Source: Sphingobacteriales bacterium (GTDB lineage: Bacteria > Bacteroidota > Bacteroidia > Chitinophagales > JADIYW01). Taken from it: a stretch of DNA of 64,000 bases. The first letter of the stretch is position 1. Each line of letters opens with the position of its first letter. The stretch is taken from the NCBI GenBank assembly GCA_947460245.1, contig CANHGL010000004.1, forward strand, positions 40,102 to 104,101, read 5' to 3'. Shown piece after piece: positions 46,209 to 55,852 of the stretch. A program made the translations under genes and the position numbers. The notes under the pieces were generated by a model, which saw nothing but the letters and a program-made list of their open reading frames with translations, ran no database searches and was not told the origin of the DNA.

Positions 46209-47822
46209 ATGACTGAAAGTATCCCATTTAAAGAATTGAATATATTCTCCAATCTTATTTTGGACTATATACATCAAGACGATAATGTTCGTGAGTTTTA
46301 TAAATATGCCCCTCTGTCATCAGAGATAGAAAAGGTTATTCAGGCAAGATTAGAATTATTGCCAATAGATGCTAATTCTTCTATGGATCGAAAGAAGTTG
46401 GCTGAGACGATCAAAAAGCAATATCACGCTATTGATCATATTCCAGAACAGGTTACACAGAACATAGTTGCATTGGAAGAATCCATTACATTTTGTGTAG
46501 TAACTGCGCATCAGCTCAATATTTTTGGTGGCCCGCTGTATTATATCTATAAAATTGCTCAGACTATATCTACATGCAAGCAGTTGTCAGCGGAATATCC
46601 CAATTATAATTTTGTTCCGGTGTATTGGATGGGTAGTGAAGATCATGATTTCGAGGAAATAAATCATATTACGCTTTACAATAAGCGGATACAGTGGTCA
46701 GATTATCAAAAGGGATCTCTTGGAGCTTATCATCCAGATACTGTTTTACCTTTATTAGACGAATTACAACAACTTCTTGGTAATGTTAAATATACAGAGC
46801 AATTAATAAGTATTTTTAAATCTGCTTATTCTCAGGCTACTTTATCCGAAGCTACAAGATATTTTGTGAATGCAATATTTGGTGAGTATGGATTAGTAAT
46901 TGTGGATGGTGATGATGCGGTATTTAAACGTCAATTTATTCCAGTTATTAAAGATGATCTACTCCACAATACTTCCTTTAAACTTGTAGCACAACAAATT
47001 GAAGCATTAAAAGAAAAAGGGTATGGATATCAGGCGATGCCCAGGGCTATAAATTTATTTTATATTCGAGAAAATTTACGGGAACGTATTGAGTTCAATC
47101 AGCAAACAAATTGCTATGTGATTTTGAATACCGAGTTGTCTTTTTCTGAAGAGGAAATGCTAAATGAATTAGAGCAGTACCCGGAGAGGTTTTCACCCAA
47201 TGTAATTTTACGACCATTGTATCAGCAAACTATTCTTCCATCTGTGGCATATATTGGAGGAGCTGGAGAATTGAGTTATTGGTTGCAGTTAAAATTGCTT
47301 TTTGATTTTTATGGTGTAAGTTACCCTCAGTTATTGTTGCGTAATTCGGTCTTATTGGTCAATCCGAATATCACTAATAAAATAAGCAAATTGGGTTTTT
47401 CAATTACTCATTTTTTTAAGGATGTAGAAGAACTCAAGAAGGATTTTATTAATAAGTCGACGGATGTAGACTTTGATATTACAGCGTATAAAAAGCAGAT
47501 TGAATTTGAATTTCTAAAGCTGCAGGAACATACTAAAATCTTTGATGCTACTTTAGCTCCTGCTGTGGGAGCTGAGTTACAAAGAACTTTGCAGGGTTTA
47601 GACGGTGTACAAAAGAGAATTATTAAATCTCTGAAACATAAAAATGATACTGAATTAAATCAGTTAGAGAAAATTAAGCAGCAGCTATTCCCGGCTAAGT
47701 CTTTGCAAGAACGGGTCGAAAATTTCTCTTCCTATTATGCTGTCTATGGTCCTGATTTTATCCATCACCTGATTGCTGATTTTGATATTTATCAAAAGGA
47801 ATTTTTATTGATTTCATTATAA
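46209..47822 (+). CDS. bshC: Bacillithiol biosynthesis cysteine-adding enzyme
   Basis: A 537-residue BshC-family protein, the putative cysteine ligase of the last step of bacillithiol synthesis. The Rossmann-like core has VVTAHQLNIFGGPLYYIYKI and VPVYWMGSEDHDFEEIN. The long C-terminal coiled-coil segment (about residues 420-500) is rich in K, E, L and Q. Presence of bshC implies the cell uses bacillithiol as its low-molecular-weight thiol; bshA and bshB are not in the window. A TATATTCG sequence upstream may be a promoter. Confidence 0.93.
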   Translation: MTESIPFKELNIFSNLILDYIHQDDNVREFYKYAPLSSEIEKVIQARLELLPIDANSSMDRKKLAETIKKQYHAIDHIPEQVTQNIVALEESITFCVVTAHQLNIFGGPLYYIYKIAQTISTCKQLSAEYPNYNFVPVYWMGSEDHDFEEINHITLYNKRIQWSDYQKGSLGAYHPDTVLPLLDELQQLLGNVKYTEQLISIFKSAYSQATLSEATRYFVNAIFGEYGLVIVDGDDAVFKRQFIPVIKDDLLHNTSFKLVAQQIEALKEKGYGYQAMPRAINLFYIRENLRERIEFNQQTNCYVILNTELSFSEEEMLNELEQYPERFSPNVILRPLYQQTILPSVAYIGGAGELSYWLQLKLLFDFYGVSYPQLLLRNSVLLVNPNITNKISKLGFSITHFFKDVEELKKDFINKSTDVDFDITAYKKQIEFEFLKLQEHTKIFDATLAPAVGAELQRTLQGLDGVQKRIIKSLKHKNDTELNQLEKIKQQLFPAKSLQERVENFSSYYAVYGPDFIHHLIADFDIYQKEFLLISL

Positions 47823-47849
47823 TATTTCATTATTAACTGCGTTGTAAGG

Positions 47850-48401
47850 ATGATGAAGAAAAGTCTCTTTTGTTTTTGTTTACTGTTTTCCTTAATTGGG
47901 TTTTGTAGTATTAGCCTTTATCAAAACCCAACAATTGATTTTTATACGTGGAGTCAGAAAGGTAAATTGAATTGGTCTGACTTTAAAGGTACACCGGATT
48001 ATAAATCACCCGAGATAGCTATTACAGCATCTTCAGTAGAATTTTCATATTATACAAAAGGAACTGTTATCGGTTGGCAGGTAATAGCAAAATATTTTCC
48101 TGATAGATCCTGGATTAAAAAAGATAAGCAATCACCTTATGTTTTACAGCATGAACAGGTGCATTTTGACATTACTGAGTTATATGCAAGACTTTTTAGG
48201 AAACGACTAAAAGAATCAGTTAAAACTTCAAATGATATTTTAATGTTGAAATCTATAGGAAAGGACATTCTAAGAGATTGGCAGAAGACACAAGATTTAT
48301 ATGATAAGGAAACCAATCATAGTATAAATGAGCAGAAGCAGGCTGAATGGAATAAAAAGGTGTTTGATCAATTGCAAGCCTTAAAAGATTTTGCTAGTTA
48401 G
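47850..48401 (+). CDS. DUF922-type secreted protein (putative zinc protease)
   Basis: A 183-residue protein with an N-terminal signal sequence (KSLFCFCLLFSLIGFCSIS). The mature domain begins FYTWSQKGKLNWSDFKG and carries a HEQVHFDITELYARLF motif, whose HExxH-type pattern fits the DUF922 family of predicted zinc-dependent proteases. No activity is proven for the family. It lies 28 bases after bshC and may be co-transcribed. Its stop overlaps the convergent mqnD stop by 8 bases. Confidence 0.8.
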   Translation: MMKKSLFCFCLLFSLIGFCSISLYQNPTIDFYTWSQKGKLNWSDFKGTPDYKSPEIAITASSVEFSYYTKGTVIGWQVIAKYFPDRSWIKKDKQSPYVLQHEQVHFDITELYARLFRKRLKESVKTSNDILMLKSIGKDILRDWQKTQDLYDKETNHSINEQKQAEWNKKVFDQLQALKDFAS

Positions 48402-49245
48402 CTATAATGTTTTCATGTAGAAATAAAGAGAACGGGATTTCAGGTATTATTCCTTTTTCTACTGCAACTGCATAAAGATTCTGTATTGCTTTTTCTCCCT
48501 CAGCGCCTAGTTCAAGGCTAAATTTATTTACATATAAATTGATATGTTGTTGGCAAATGCTGTCATCCATTTCTTGTGCATATTGTCGGATGAAAGACTT
48601 GGACGAGTAAGGATTGTCAAAGGCATATTGTATACTTCTTTGTATTATGCGCTCAACGGCAAATTGAGTATCTATCTCTAAATCCCTTTTTATGGCAATA
48701 CCACCAAGTGGGATAGGGGCTTTATAGCTTTGCTCCCAATATTCTCCTAAGTCAATGATTTTCTTAAGACCTTTTTCCTGGTAAGTAAATCTATTCTCAT
48801 GTATGATTAGTCCGGCTTTGTATTTACTGTTCAATATATCCTCTTCAATTTCAGAGAATAGTACAAAGGATTTATTGCTGGCATTTGGGTATCTCAATGA
48901 AAATAATAGATTAGCAGTTGTATATTTCCCTGGAATAGCAATTAATGATGTATTTATAGACTCATCTGTAAGTTCATCTTTACTAATCAATATTGGTCCG
49001 CAGTTGTTACCCAAAGCACTTCCCGCCCGAGAAAGCACATAATTTTCAGCAGCATAGGCATAGGCGTGGAAACTTAATTTGGTGATGTCATATTTGCTCT
49101 TAAATGCAGCAGTATTGAGTTCTTCTACGTCGGCAAATACAACATTGAACTGTAAATCTTCTGTGTCTATTTTGCCATGTAGCATAGCATCAAAGATATA
49201 AGTGTCATTTGGACAGGGAGAAATAGCTATGTTAAGCGTTCGCAT
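48394..49245 (-). CDS. mqnD: 1,4-dihydroxy-6-naphthoate synthase (menaquinone, futalosine pathway)
   Basis: A 283-residue protein of the MqnA/MqnD fold, a periplasmic-binding-protein-like enzyme. The MqnD hallmark SPCPNDTYIFDAMLHGKID is at the N-terminus. SFHAYAYAAENYVLSRAGSA and GPILISK follow, with PIPLGGIAIKR later. It converts cyclic dehypoxanthine futalosine to 1,4-dihydroxy-6-naphthoate. The ATG at 49245 is preferred over a TTG two codons upstream. mqnB lies 2.4 kb away on the same strand, which supports a futalosine-type menaquinone pathway. Confidence 0.92.
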   Translation of the reverse strand: MRTLNIAISPCPNDTYIFDAMLHGKIDTEDLQFNVVFADVEELNTAAFKSKYDITKLSFHAYAYAAENYVLSRAGSALGNNCGPILISKDELTDESINTSLIAIPGKYTTANLLFSLRYPNASNKSFVLFSEIEEDILNSKYKAGLIIHENRFTYQEKGLKKIIDLGEYWEQSYKAPIPLGGIAIKRDLEIDTQFAVERIIQRSIQYAFDNPYSSKSFIRQYAQEMDDSICQQHINLYVNKFSLELGAEGEKAIQNLYAVAVEKGIIPEIPFSLFLHENIIAN

Positions 49246-49291
49246 AAGCAAATGTATTTTATATTTTCGTAATCAGATGACCTTAAATTGT

Positions 49292-49299
49292 TATTTTTG
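49292..49299 (+). promoter_or_regulatory. Promoter -7 box for the GT-C-like glycosyltransferase
   Basis: TATTTTTG fits TAnnTTTG, 14 bases before the TTG start at 49314. Confidence 0.45.
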
Positions 49300-49313
49300 T
49301 CTTAAACAGTATA

Positions 49314-50699
49314 TTGAATAATAAAGATAGATATTACCCCGTTTATTTATGGGCTGTCCTGCTAACTCTGTTAGTAAATATCTATTCATGGCATCTTCCT
49401 TTTTTTTGGGATACTATGCTGTCTTCTTCAATATCCCAGTATTATTATAATTTTGGATTTGGAAATTTTATACCTCCAGCTGCTTTGGACGCAGGTCACC
49501 CGCCCTTATTTTATAGTTATATAGCATTTTTGATGAAAGTATTTGGTAAAAGTTTATGGGTAGTTCATCTGTCTATATTGCCTTTTACACTTTTAGGGAT
49601 ACTCAGTTTTGTCCGTATTTTAGACTTCTTCTCATTTCCAAAGAAGAATCAACTTTTAGCTGTCTTCCTATATTTCTGTATTCCTGCTGTAACAACTCAG
49701 CAGATGATGGTGAGTTATGACATGGCTTTATTATCACTTTATTTGTCTGCCATCTATGCAGTACTTTTTAATAGACGTATACTATTCTCATTTATCTTAA
49801 TATTAATTGTAGGAGTATCATTAAGAGGTATAGTAGCTTTGGTTTCTATATTTTTCACACTTTATATTTTAAACGATAAGAAATTTAAATCTACTTTGCG
49901 TTGGGTATTACTTATGATACCTGCTTTGATATTTTGCTTTGTATGGTATTACTTTCATAAGATGCAAACGGGTTGGTGGCTGTCAACTTCATCTGCGTCA
50001 TGGAGTGGCCAGAGAGGGATTGTAGATGTTCTAGGGTTTTTCAAAAATTTAATTTCTTTAGCTCGCTGCTTTTTTGATTATGGAATAGTAACGTTTACGA
50101 TATTTTATTTCTTCCATTTTTTGAAAGGTAAAATAATAGATAAACTGATTTTAATCTGGTTAATTCCGCTGTTGGTTTTTGCACTTTCTTTTCTTCCATT
50201 CCGCAACCCAATTAATCATCGTTACTTTTTAATAGTATATGTGCTCATGATTCCATATGTTGTTATATTTCTTACAAAGCGTAGATTTCTTTTTTCTGTC
50301 CTTGTTGGTGTGCTTCTATTGCTAAGTAATTTTATGATTTATCCTGGTAAAATATCGAATGGTTGGGATTGTACATTAGCTCATCATTCTTATTTTTCAC
50401 TGCGCAAGCAATTCAATGCCTATTTCATTCAGCATAAGTTGGATAGGACTCAAATAGGTACAGTTTTTCCAATGAGTACTAGCTTTTCTACAACAGATTT
50501 TTCAGAGGATACTACAGCAATGTTGAATGTAAATGGTAGTAACATAGAAAGCGTCCCATATGTCTTATATTCTAATATAGCTAATGATTTCTCAGATGAA
50601 CAGATGGACAAACTGTCTAATTGGAAGATTGTTAGACAAGACCATCTGGGTTTAGTTTCTATGTCCCTACTTCAGAATCCAAATTTTACTACTAAATAA
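49314..50699 (+). CDS. Membrane glycosyltransferase (GT-C/GT39-like)
   Basis: A 461-residue polytopic membrane protein with about ten helices. The first loop reads WDTMLSSSISQYYYNFGFGN...ALDAGHPPLFYSY, with acidic residues placed as in dolichyl/undecaprenyl-phosphate-sugar-dependent GT-C enzymes. The C-terminal 90 residues are soluble. It probably transfers a sugar from a polyprenyl phosphate carrier outside the membrane. The start is TTG at 49314, supported by the promoter box and a usable N-terminus (NNKDRYYPVYLW). The adjacent GT2 enzyme could supply the polyprenyl-linked donor. Confidence 0.72.
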   Translation: MNNKDRYYPVYLWAVLLTLLVNIYSWHLPFFWDTMLSSSISQYYYNFGFGNFIPPAALDAGHPPLFYSYIAFLMKVFGKSLWVVHLSILPFTLLGILSFVRILDFFSFPKKNQLLAVFLYFCIPAVTTQQMMVSYDMALLSLYLSAIYAVLFNRRILFSFILILIVGVSLRGIVALVSIFFTLYILNDKKFKSTLRWVLLMIPALIFCFVWYYFHKMQTGWWLSTSSASWSGQRGIVDVLGFFKNLISLARCFFDYGIVTFTIFYFFHFLKGKIIDKLILIWLIPLLVFALSFLPFRNPINHRYFLIVYVLMIPYVVIFLTKRRFLFSVLVGVLLLLSNFMIYPGKISNGWDCTLAHHSYFSLRKQFNAYFIQHKLDRTQIGTVFPMSTSFSTTDFSEDTTAMLNVNGSNIESVPYVLYSNIANDFSDEQMDKLSNWKIVRQDHLGLVSMSLLQNPNFTTK

Positions 50700-50722
50700 A
50701 TATAAATCATCAATCTAAGTAC

Positions 50723-50730
50723 TATTTTTG
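50723..50730 (+). promoter_or_regulatory. Promoter -7 box for the GT2 gene, near leaderless
   Basis: TATTTTTG lies four bases before the ATG at 50735, so the transcript would begin at or near the start codon. Confidence 0.5.
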
Positions 50731-50734
50731 TGTT

Positions 50735-51670
50735 ATGTATATCTCGGTAATAGTTCCCGTCTACAATGAAGCAGGTAATCTCTGTGTATTACACGAAAGA
50801 TTGGTGAATGCTGTAACCTCTATTACTAATGAATATGAAATAATATTTATTAATGACGGCAGTAAGGATAATTCTTTAGGTATGATAAAGAATTTAGCAA
50901 AGGATTTTTCTCAGGTAAAATATATTGATTTTAGTAAAAATTTTGGACATCAGATTGCAGTCTTCGCAGGTCTGGAATATGCAAGCGGTGATGCAATTGT
51001 AATTATTGATGCAGATCTTCAGGATCCTCCTGAGCGTATTATTGACTTATATACCAAAATGCAAGATGGCTATGATGTTGTTTTTGCACAGAGAGAGGAA
51101 AGGGTAGGTGAGCCATGGCATAAATTGATTACTGCTAAACTATTTTATAAGGCTATCAATCGCTTATCTGATGTTAATATTCCTTTAGATACTGGAGACT
51201 TTAGAATATTTAGCGCTAAGATTAAAGATATTATCTTGTCTATGCCTGAGCATAATAAATTTTTACGAGGTCAGATTGCTTGGGCAGGCTTTAATCAGAC
51301 ATCAGTCTCTTATAAACGTGAAGAGCGATATTCTGGTAAGACTAATTATTCCTACTCCAAGATGTTTTCCTTCGCTTTCGATGGGATTACCGCTTTTTCT
51401 AATCTTCCTTTACGGCTTGCAACCTATATGGGTTTTATCGTTTCTGTGATTGCTTTCCTGGTTATCTTGTATACGCTGTATGTGAAATATATAGCCCACG
51501 ATGTAGTGCAAGGTTGGTCTTCTTTGATGGTCAGTATATTATTTATTGGAGGCGTTCAGCTGATATGCCTGGGTATAATTGGTGAATATCTCTCCAGGAT
51601 TCTTGACAACGTTAAACAACGCCCCTTATATCTAATTAGGGAGAGTAATTTTGTCAATTCTAATGTATAG
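50735..51670 (+). CDS. Glycosyltransferase family 2, polyprenyl-phosphate sugar transferase type
   Basis: A 311-residue DPM1/GtrB/ArnC-like enzyme. The catalytic GT-A domain covers about 1-225, with VPVYNEAGNL, INDGSKDNS, the DADLQDPPE metal site and the DTGDFRIF acceptor region. Two C-terminal membrane helices follow. Such enzymes load a sugar onto undecaprenyl phosphate for later use by membrane GT-C transferases. The gene directly upstream is of that kind, so the two may act in series. Its end overlaps the convergent mqnB by 11 bases. Confidence 0.9.
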   Translation: MYISVIVPVYNEAGNLCVLHERLVNAVTSITNEYEIIFINDGSKDNSLGMIKNLAKDFSQVKYIDFSKNFGHQIAVFAGLEYASGDAIVIIDADLQDPPERIIDLYTKMQDGYDVVFAQREERVGEPWHKLITAKLFYKAINRLSDVNIPLDTGDFRIFSAKIKDIILSMPEHNKFLRGQIAWAGFNQTSVSYKREERYSGKTNYSYSKMFSFAFDGITAFSNLPLRLATYMGFIVSVIAFLVILYTLYVKYIAHDVVQGWSSLMVSILFIGGVQLICLGIIGEYLSRILDNVKQRPLYLIRESNFVNSNV

Positions 51671-52352
51671 TATCCAATATATGAAGTAGTGCTTTATTGA
51701 GTTGTGTAACAGCAGCGCTGATATCCCAGTTATCTTTATTCCTTTTTTCTACATAATTAGATATGGATCTTATTTCTATTCCTGGTTTGCTTATCAATTT
51801 CAGAACATAATAGAATGCCAATCCTTCCATATTTTCAGTATCGGCATTGTATTTTTTAGAAATCAATTCAATAGTTTTTGCATTGCCATGTACTTTATTG
51901 ACTGTAATCGAAGTGACTTTGTTGTATGGAAGTTCTTTTATATCCTTATGCTGAATAGGATAGCATAAGCCATATTGATATGCGTCTTCTTTCTTATCTA
52001 AAAACCCAAGGTCATAAAAGTCCTCAAAGTTTTCATCATTTTCTACGCCAAAATCGCCATAGGTTTCTGATATAATTTGGACAACTTCTCCAATTTTAAG
52101 ATTCCTGTTAAAAGCGCCACAAATTCCAGCATCGATATAATAGTCTCTATCGTATGTTGAAGTATATAGGGTTAAATGAGCGGCTGTATTTAAAATACCC
52201 ATTCCGGTTATCAGAATGTGTAATTCCTCATCTATGATAAACAGTCCGGTAAATTCAGCCTTTATTGGGTTGAAATGATCAAAGATTGGTTTTAGCTCTA
52301 ATTTTGTTGCTGCAACAATAGTAATCTTAAGCCTTTTAGCTGCATTTGTCAT
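51660..52352 (-). CDS. mqnB: Futalosine hydrolase (MTA/SAH nucleosidase-like)
   Basis: A 230-residue nucleosidase of the PNP/UDP superfamily. The N-terminal IVAATKLELKPIFDHF, the IDAGICGAFNRNLKIGEVV glycine region and NMEGLAFYYVLK (the ME-glutamate motif) with RSISNYVEKRN match MqnB. The enzyme removes hypoxanthine from futalosine. The presence of mqnD nearby favours this over MTA/SAH nucleosidase. Expressed alone on the minus strand. Confidence 0.85.
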   Translation of the reverse strand: MTNAAKRLKITIVAATKLELKPIFDHFNPIKAEFTGLFIIDEELHILITGMGILNTAAHLTLYTSTYDRDYYIDAGICGAFNRNLKIGEVVQIISETYGDFGVENDENFEDFYDLGFLDKKEDAYQYGLCYPIQHKDIKELPYNKVTSITVNKVHGNAKTIELISKKYNADTENMEGLAFYYVLKLISKPGIEIRSISNYVEKRNKDNWDISAAVTQLNKALLHILDTIH

Positions 52353-52414
52353 ATTGCAAATATAAATTTTAAATTAAAATTATTACTGAACATTAATTAC
52401 TCATAGCGTCATAG

Positions 52415-52422
52415 TATATTTG
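52415..52422 (+). promoter_or_regulatory. Promoter -7 box for queD-like gene, near leaderless
   Basis: TATATTTG lies four bases before the GTG start at 52427. It supports that start and a message without a leader. Confidence 0.5.
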
Positions 52423-52426
52423 TGCT

Positions 52427-52837
52427 GTGGTCTATTTAACTAGAAGAGAGACGTTTAACGCTGCACATCGTCTGTATAACGATTATTGGTCGGAAGAGCA
52501 GAATAATGAAGTTTTTGGCAAGTGTGCCAATCAAAACTGGCATGGACATAATTATATACTTTTTGTAACGGTAAAGGGTCATCCAAATAAAGATACCGGG
52601 TTTATTATCAATGTAAAACACCTTAGTAAACTGATTAAAGATCATATAGTTGATATATTGGATCATTCTAATTTGAATATGGATGTGTCTTTCATTCCAA
52701 AGGATATACATCCGAGTACTGAAAATTTAGTTAAGCTGATATGGCAGCAGCTTGAACCACACATCGATGGATGTAAGTTACATGCTGTTAAACTGTATGA
52801 AACAGATAATATTTATGCCGAATACTTTGGAGAATAA
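52427..52837 (+). CDS. queD: 6-carboxytetrahydropterin synthase / PTPS family
   Basis: A 136-residue T-fold enzyme. Zinc histidines are in FNAAHRL and NWHGHNYIL; the catalytic Cys is in FGKCANQNWHGHN, and LDHSNLN and PSTENLVKLIWQQL are conserved. It forms 6-carboxytetrahydropterin for queuosine, or acts as 6-pyruvoyl-tetrahydropterin synthase; the sequence alone does not fully separate these. The start is GTG at 52427; the conserved sequence begins immediately after it. It is followed after 6 bases by the ElaA-like acetyltransferase. Confidence 0.85.
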   Translation: MVYLTRRETFNAAHRLYNDYWSEEQNNEVFGKCANQNWHGHNYILFVTVKGHPNKDTGFIINVKHLSKLIKDHIVDILDHSNLNMDVSFIPKDIHPSTENLVKLIWQQLEPHIDGCKLHAVKLYETDNIYAEYFGE

Positions 52838-52843
52838 TATTGT

Positions 52844-53299
52844 ATGACTCAATCTGTACTTAAATATTTCAATGATTTGTCGGCGGTTGAATTATATGAT
52901 TTATTGCAATTGAGGGAGTTTGTTTTTCAGCTCGAACAACAATGTCTTTATCGTGATATAGATGACAAGGATAGAAAATGTTGGCATCTTTTAGTGTACA
53001 AGGAACAGGTATTGGTGGCATATGCAAGGTTAGTTCCAAAAGGAATTTCTTATGATGATTACGTTTCTATCGGTAGAGTAGCAACTCATCCTGAATTCAG
53101 GAGAGAGTCATACGGCAAATACTTAATGCAAGAGGCTATGTTATATACAGATAAGCTTTTCCCCGGCATTCCTATCAAGATTTCAGCCCAAGCCTATTTG
53201 CAAAAATTTTATGAGGATTTCGGATTTGTAAAGTATAGTGAGCCTTATATGGAAGATGACATACCCCATATTGCTATGGTCTGTGATAAAACTATATAA
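52844..53299 (+). CDS. GNAT acetyltransferase, ElaA-like
   Basis: A 151-residue GNAT-fold protein resembling ElaA. LYDLLQLREFVFQLEQQC opens the protein, VSIGRVATHPEFRRESYGKYLMQEA holds the acetyl-CoA-binding loop (a modified R-R-x-x-x-G pattern), and AQAYLQKFYEDFGFV closes the domain. The acetylated substrate is unknown. It is downstream of the queD-like gene in one probable operon. Its stop overlaps the convergent ribF stop by 8 bases. Confidence 0.88.
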   Translation: MTQSVLKYFNDLSAVELYDLLQLREFVFQLEQQCLYRDIDDKDRKCWHLLVYKEQVLVAYARLVPKGISYDDYVSIGRVATHPEFRRESYGKYLMQEAMLYTDKLFPGIPIKISAQAYLQKFYEDFGFVKYSEPYMEDDIPHIAMVCDKTI

Positions 53300-54224
53300 T
53301 TACAACATTCCTGACTTGTTCTACATCCTTCTCAATCTGTACTTTAAGTAAGTCCCAATTTTCATATTTTATCTGTGGTCTCATGTAATCTACAAATATG
53401 ATGTCTAATTCTTTATCGTATAATTCTTTTTCAAAATCAAGAATAAATACTTCTATGGTAAGTTTACTGTTGTCAAATACAGTTTCTCTATATCCAATAC
53501 TTAATGCTCCTTTGTAGTATTCTCCATCAATTTTTATTTTCACAGCATAAACTCCGGAGGCGGGAATTAGTTTGTGAATATTAGATACTTCAATATTTGC
53601 AGTTGGAAAGCCTAATATTCTACCTATTTTATCTCCATGTATTACTTTCCCTTTTATGCTAAAAGGATAGGCAAGAAGCTGATTGGCAGTTAGTATGTCC
53701 CCATCCAATAAGGCACTTCGGACTTTTGTAGAGCTCACAGATATCTCATCAATAGTTTGAGCTGGAATTTCTTCTACATCATAATTAAATTTTTCAGATA
53801 GGGAGCGCAATAAGTGGATATTACCTTTCCTGTCTTTACCAAAATGATGGTCATAACCTATAATTATTTTTTTGGGATGAAAATTCTCTACAAGTATCTT
53901 TTCTATGTAAACTTCCGCATCTATAGAAGCAAAAGATTTAGAAAATTCAGCTATTACCAAATGGTCCAGTCCGAAAGGTTCCAGAAGCTGTTCTTTTTCA
54001 TCAATAGTGGATATAAGCTTTAGCTTATCATCCTTGGGATTTAACACTAAACGTGGATGAGGATCAAATGTCAATAATATACTCTCCCCATTTGTTTGTT
54101 GAGCTAATTCATGAAGGCGTCTGATGATTTGCTGATGACCAAAGTGAACACCATCATAAGTGCCTATAGTTAGCACCGCATTTCTAAATTTTGGTAAATG
54201 ATGAAGGCCGTGATGTATCTGCAT
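53292..54224 (-). CDS. ribF: Bifunctional riboflavin kinase / FAD synthetase
   Basis: A 310-residue RibF. The N-terminal FMN adenylyltransferase domain has IGTYDGVHFGHQQII (HxGH-type nucleotide site) and VSSTKVRSALLDGDI. The C-terminal riboflavin kinase domain has GRILGFPTANIEV. Together they convert riboflavin to FMN and FAD. The ATG at 54224 is preferred over a TTG nine codons earlier. It is the last gene of the conserved ftsX-DUF3098-uppP-truB-ribF run. Confidence 0.94.
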   Translation of the reverse strand: MQIHHGLHHLPKFRNAVLTIGTYDGVHFGHQQIIRRLHELAQQTNGESILLTFDPHPRLVLNPKDDKLKLISTIDEKEQLLEPFGLDHLVIAEFSKSFASIDAEVYIEKILVENFHPKKIIIGYDHHFGKDRKGNIHLLRSLSEKFNYDVEEIPAQTIDEISVSSTKVRSALLDGDILTANQLLAYPFSIKGKVIHGDKIGRILGFPTANIEVSNIHKLIPASGVYAVKIKIDGEYYKGALSIGYRETVFDNSKLTIEVFILDFEKELYDKELDIIFVDYMRPQIKYENWDLLKVQIEKDVEQVRNVVII

Positions 54225-54273
54225 ATTTTTGTACCTGAAGGTAGTCTGCAAAGTTAGAATAAACTTTGGTTTG

Positions 54274-54978
54274 CTAATTTAAAGCAGGTACTAAACTTTC
54301 AACAAAGTCCTGAATCTCCCAGGCATCTTTTACAGTGTAATTTCCTATTTGAGTTCTTCTTAAAGCATATAGATAGGCGCCGTTATTCAAACGCTTTCCA
54401 AAATCATCAGCAATGCTTCGGATATATGTTCCTTTTGAGCATTTAATTTTAAATGCTATTGTTGGGAGTTCTATCGAGGTTATCTCAAATTCGTAAATAT
54501 TTATCTTCTTAGATTTAATATTGGCTTCTTTACCTGCTCTTGCCAAATTATAGGCTCTTTCACCAGCTATTTTTACAGCAGAATATATAGGAGGGAATTG
54601 TTCCTGCTCTCCAATAAAACTCTGCGCACATTTTATGATATCTTCCTGGGTAATTCCGCTTAGTTCAAAAGTCTGATTTACTTCCTGCTCAGTATCAAAA
54701 CAGGGGGTTGTAGCCCCCAGGAAGAATGTGCCTGTATAAGTCTTGTCAGCGTCCTGTATTTGTTGTATATCTTTTGTTTTCTTGCCAGTACAAAGTATAA
54801 GTAGTCCGGTTGCTTTTGGATCCAAGGTGCCTGCATGTCCAATCTTTATCGCACCATATTTTTTTTTGAGTGTAAACTTTATTTTATTGACAATATCAAA
54901 GCTTGTCCAGTCTAGGGGTTTGTTTATTAGAATAACTTCTCCTTCTGCAAAATTATAATCTTTTTTTATTAGCATCAT
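54274..54978 (-). CDS. truB: tRNA pseudouridine-55 synthase
   Basis: A 234-residue TruB, shorter than the E. coli enzyme because it lacks the C-terminal PUA domain, as is usual in Bacteroidota. The catalytic Asp is in HAGTLDPKATGLLILC. LDWTSFDIVNKIK and PIYSAVKIAGERAYNLAR are also conserved. It makes pseudouridine 55 in the T-loop of tRNAs. It lies 15 bases after uppP in the same operon. Two adjacent ATGs are possible starts (54978 or 54975). Confidence 0.95.
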   Translation of the reverse strand: MMLIKKDYNFAEGEVILINKPLDWTSFDIVNKIKFTLKKKYGAIKIGHAGTLDPKATGLLILCTGKKTKDIQQIQDADKTYTGTFFLGATTPCFDTEQEVNQTFELSGITQEDIIKCAQSFIGEQEQFPPIYSAVKIAGERAYNLARAGKEANIKSKKINIYEFEITSIELPTIAFKIKCSKGTYIRSIADDFGKRLNNGAYLYALRRTQIGNYTVKDAWEIQDFVESLVPALN

Positions 54979-54993
54979 TTATTTGATAGTTTA

Positions 54994-55791
54994 TTAAGAG
55001 ATGATGTGAAGTTGAAGAAGAATTAATACAATAATACCTACTGCAATTCGGTACCACCCAAACAATCTAAAACCATATTTTTGCAAAAATCCAATAAAAA
55101 ATCTAATAGCTAAAAGAGCAACGATAAATGCTATAATATTCCCAATGCCTAGTAGCAGAAGTTGATGTTTATCTCTAAGTATCTCTGGATGTCCTTTATA
55201 TACTTTTAGCAGTTTATATCCAGTAGCAGCAGCCATAGTTGGCACGGCTAAAAAGAAAGAAAATTCTGCTGCTAGTTTTCTGTTTAACTGTTGTTGCATC
55301 CCTCCAATTATACTAGCCCCACTTCTACTAACTCCGGGTATCATAGCTATGCATTGCCAGAATCCAATGATGAAGGCATTTTGATAGCTAATGTCTTTTT
55401 CGTCACTAATTGCCCCTGATGTGAAATAGTTGTCTATAAATAACAATACAATGCCTCCAAAAATTAAACTTACTGCTACAGTAGTAGGACTTTCCAACAA
55501 TGCATCAATTTTATCTGAAAAGAGTTTTCCTAATAGGAGAGCTGGTATGACAGCAATAAGTAGTTTAATGTAAAAGGTTACACGCTTTATATCAAAAAAT
55601 TTCTTGTGATAAAGTACGACTACGGAAAGTATAGCCCCAAGTTGTATTGCGACTTCAAATAATTTCGTAAACTCATTTTTTTCTATTCCCATCAGTGAGC
55701 TGGTGATAATCATGTGCCCAGTAGATGATACGGGAAGGAACTCTGTCAAGCCTTCAATAATAGCTAATATTATCGACTGAAGAATGCTCAT
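54994..55791 (-). CDS. uppP: Undecaprenyl-diphosphate phosphatase
   Basis: A 265-residue BacA/UppP membrane phosphatase that recycles undecaprenyl pyrophosphate for cell wall and glycan synthesis. The active-site motifs [15 protein letters not shown] near the N-terminus and [10 protein letters not shown] in the middle are intact. About eight membrane helices. It lies between the DUF3098 gene and truB. Confidence 0.96.
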   Translation of the reverse strand: MSILQSIILAIIEGLTEFLPVSSTGHMIITSSLMGIEKNEFTKLFEVAIQLGAILSVVVLYHKKFFDIKRVTFYIKLLIAVIPALLLGKLFSDKIDALLESPTTVAVSLIFGGIVLLFIDNYFTSGAISDEKDISYQNAFIIGFWQCIAMIPGVSRSGASIIGGMQQQLNRKLAAEFSFFLAVPTMAAATGYKLLKVYKGHPEILRDKHQLLLLGIGNIIAFIVALLAIRFFIGFLQKYGFRLFGWYRIAVGIIVLILLQLHIIS

Positions 55792-55852
55792 AGTGATGTT
55801 TTGAAATTAACTAAAGTAAGTTGCCCGGTTCTGAATTGCTATAATTTATCTA